Source: an uncultured Actinomycetospora sp.
Lineage (GTDB): Bacteria; Actinomycetota; Actinomycetes; Mycobacteriales; Pseudonocardiaceae
Assembly (NCBI GenBank): GCA_902805495.1
Contig: CADCTH010000617.1
Location: forward strand, 1 to 7,774
DNA length: 7,774 nucleotides
Direction: 5' to 3'
Shown here: positions 6,417-7,774 of the stretch, in pieces
How positions within the stretch are numbered: the stretch's first letter is position 1
How the letters are laid out: the number at the start of each line of letters is the position of its first letter
Made by a program: the position numbers and the translations under genes
The notes under the pieces: generated by a model
Seen by the model: only the letters and a program-made list of their open reading frames with translations
Database searches by the model: none
Told to the model about the DNA's origin: nothing

Positions 6417-7622
6417 GTGGGCCCGACCGACGACACCGACGCCGTGCGTGCCGAGCGCCTGCACCACTCCGAGCTGATCGAGACCGCCGAGGACCTCTAC
6501 GACAACGCCCCGTGCGGCTACCTCTCGACCACGCCCGACGGCCACATCGTGCGGATCAACGCCACGCTGCTGCGGTGGCTCGGCTACGAGCACGACCAGG
6601 TGGTCGGCCACATGCGCTTCGCGGATCTGCTCACCGTGGGCGGCAGGATGTACCACGAGACCCACTTCGCACCCCTGCTCCTGCTCCAGGGCTCCGTGCA
6701 CTCGGTGGCGCTCGAGGTCCGGACCGCCGATCGACGGCGCCTGCCCGTGCTGGTCGACGCGGTGGTGAAGGAGGCGTCCGACGACGGGCCGTCGCGGGTG
6801 CGGATCATGGTCATCGACGCTGCCGACCGCCGCGCGTACGAGGTCGAACTGCTGCGTGCCCGCCGGCAGGCGGACCTCGAGAGGGACCGCCTGGAGCAAC
6901 TGGCCACCACCCTGCAGCGCACGCTGCTGCCGCCGGCGCTGCCCGGCGTGCCCGGGCTCGACATCGCCGCGTACTACCACAGCGCCTCGGTGGAGGAGAT
7001 CGGCGGAGACTTCTACGACCTCTTCCCGCTGGCCCACGACCGGTGGGGGTTCTTCCTCGGCGACGTCTGCGGCAAGGGCCCCGGTGCGGCCGTCCTCACC
7101 TCCCTGATCCGCTACACGTTGCGGGCCGCCGCGGTCTACGACAGCGATCCGGTCTCGGTACTGACCACCCTCAACACCAGCCTGCGGCAGGAGCGTGGCA
7201 CGACGTCCACGAGCTGGTGCACGCTGATCTACGGCGTCCTCGTCCCGGCGGACCCCGGGTTCACCGTGACGCTGGCCAGCGGCGGGCACCCGCCCGCCCT
7301 GGTCGTCCCCCGGGACGCCCCCGTCGAGGCCGTCGACACCGTGGGTGGGCAGCCCGTCGGGCTCCTGGCCCGGCCCCGCTTCCGAGCGATCACGACGACG
7401 CTGCGGCCGGGCGACGGATTGCTGCTCCACACCGACGGACTGACCGAGGCCCGTCGGCCGGACGGCACCATGCTCGACGAGGACCTTCCCGCGCTGGTCG
7501 CCGAGCTGCCCCGAGGGACGGCCCGGGGGGTCGTCGACGGCTTGGCCGACGTCCTGTCCTCGCTCGGATCCGGCCTGGTCGACGACGCCGCGATCATGGT
7601 GTTCACCGCGGGCGATCGGTGA
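6417..7622 (+). CDS. rsbP: RsbP-like PAS-domain PP2C (SpoIIE-type) serine phosphatase
   Basis: A cytoplasmic sensor phosphatase of 401 residues, against about 403 for B. subtilis RsbP. That enzyme dephosphorylates the anti-anti-sigma factor RsbV so that sigma-B is released. A PAS domain spans about 24-135 (NAPCGYLSTTPDGHIVRINA; WLGYEHDQVVG). A probable coiled-coil linker follows at about 137-170 (YEVELLRARRQADLERDRLE), leading to LLPPALP and the SpoIIE/PP2C domain (175-398). Metal-binding aspartates are present: D198 and D201 in GGDFYD, D216 in GDVCGKG, D340 in HTDGLTEA and D389/D390 in LVDDAAI, so it should be active. The GTG at 6417 lies one base after the rsbQ stop and has no obvious Shine-Dalgarno sequence, so its translation probably depends on rsbQ. 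The substrate is not encoded here. The orthology call rests on domain order, length and pairing with rsbQ. Confidence 0.93.
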   Translation: MGPTDDTDAVRAERLHHSELIETAEDLYDNAPCGYLSTTPDGHIVRINATLLRWLGYEHDQVVGHMRFADLLTVGGRMYHETHFAPLLLLQGSVHSVALEVRTADRRRLPVLVDAVVKEASDDGPSRVRIMVIDAADRRAYEVELLRARRQADLERDRLEQLATTLQRTLLPPALPGVPGLDIAAYYHSASVEEIGGDFYDLFPLAHDRWGFFLGDVCGKGPGAAVLTSLIRYTLRAAAVYDSDPVSVLTTLNTSLRQERGTTSTSWCTLIYGVLVPADPGFTVTLASGGHPPALVVPRDAPVEAVDTVGGQPVGLLARPRFRAITTTLRPGDGLLLHTDGLTEARRPDGTMLDEDLPALVAELPRGTARGVVDGLADVLSSLGSGLVDDAAIMVFTAGDR

Positions 7623-7672
7623 TGGCCAGCGGGAGGCGATCGAACCCGCGGAGCATGCGGTTCGCCGTCGAG
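7603..7672 (-). pseudogene. Possible 3' remnant of another gene, P450-like tail
   Basis: In a different minus-strand frame from the LysR fragment, the sequence ends ANRMLRGFDRLPLAITDRPR and then TGA at 7603-7605. The pattern NRxLRGxxxLPL followed by a stop resembles the C-terminus of bacterial cytochromes P450. It would converge on rsbP and overlap its last 20 bases. The peptide is too short to prove the family, and the upstream part of the frame has no P450 sequence. If real, it is the far side of the junction that truncated the LysR gene. Confidence 0.25.
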
Positions 7673-7774
7673 TGCCTCGCGGATGGGGCCGGCGAGATCC
7701 AGGACGGTCGCCGTCGGCCGCAAGGACCGTCCCTCACGCACCAGGAGCGGGTCCCCGACGAACTTCCGCATCCC
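7670..7774 (-). pseudogene. LysR-family regulator, N-terminal fragment (start outside window, effector domain missing)
   Basis: Reading leftward from the window edge, the minus strand encodes MRKFVGDPLLVREGRSLRPT and then ATVLDLAGPIREAL. This is the recognition-helix end and wing of a LysR-type helix-turn-helix domain plus the start of its linker helix (compare the usual L.GDPLLVR.GR...T..A..L..P.REAL). The first 35-40 residues would lie beyond base 7774. After about 7670 LysR similarity stops abruptly. The frame stays open only because it runs antisense to rsbP, and there is no effector-binding domain. The gene therefore looks truncated by deletion or rearrangement next to the rsbQ-rsbP operon. 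A sequencing frameshift cannot repair it, since the other two minus frames do not contain LysR sequence either. The fragment's identity is fairly sure; whether a short product is made is unknown. Confidence 0.6.

Noticed and set aside
6351..7430. 359-codon minus-strand open frame opposite rsbP
   Set aside because: It is a shadow of the intact PAS-PP2C gene and has no domain of its own.
1..7774. CRISPR arrays, tRNA or rRNA genes, insertion sequences
   Set aside because: No spaced direct repeats, no tRNA-like T-loop sequences, and no transposase or terminal inverted repeats were seen on either strand.

Overview
The window is uniformly very GC-rich and is almost filled by genes with strong third-position GC bias. 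That composition, the BTAD/AAA regulator, the actinobacterial DUF3618/DUF4235 proteins and a bacterial Ku point to an actinomycete. Pseudonocardiales or Geodermatophilales are plausible, but no marker gene here fixes the genus.

Layout. The left two thirds are coded on the minus strand. From its right end this block runs Ku (5498 to 4500), an MHS-type major facilitator transporter (4357 to 3032), a tightly packed set of three small membrane proteins (a phage-holin-family/DUF1469-like protein, a DUF3618 protein and a DUF4235 protein, 2925 to 1870), and the first 601 codons of a large BTAD/AAA-ATPase regulator (1804 to beyond base 1). The right third is on the plus strand and diverges from Ku across a 107-base gap. 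It holds an alpha/beta hydrolase matching RsbQ (5606-6415) and, after one base, a PAS-SpoIIE/PP2C phosphatase matching RsbP (6417-7622). The last 150 bases carry a broken LysR-type regulator fragment on the minus strand.

How the genes work together. The clearest functional unit is rsbQ-rsbP. In Bacillus subtilis this pair is the energy-stress input to the sigma-B partner-switching cascade: RsbQ is needed to activate RsbP, which dephosphorylates the anti-anti-sigma factor RsbV. The actinobacterial copy keeps the gene order, near-identical lengths (269 and 401 aa), the Ser-Asp-His triad and the PP2C metal-binding aspartates. No sigma factor, RsbV or RsbW is in the window, so its target must lie elsewhere. 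Ku is the DNA-end-binding protein of bacterial non-homologous end joining; its partner ligase LigD is not here. It shares an upstream region with rsbQ. The three small membrane genes overlap (20 and 4 bases) and are probably one transcript; their function is unknown. The BTAD regulator follows 65 bases after them and may be co-transcribed or have its own start.

Most long open frames opposite these genes are GC-driven shadows and are not annotated.
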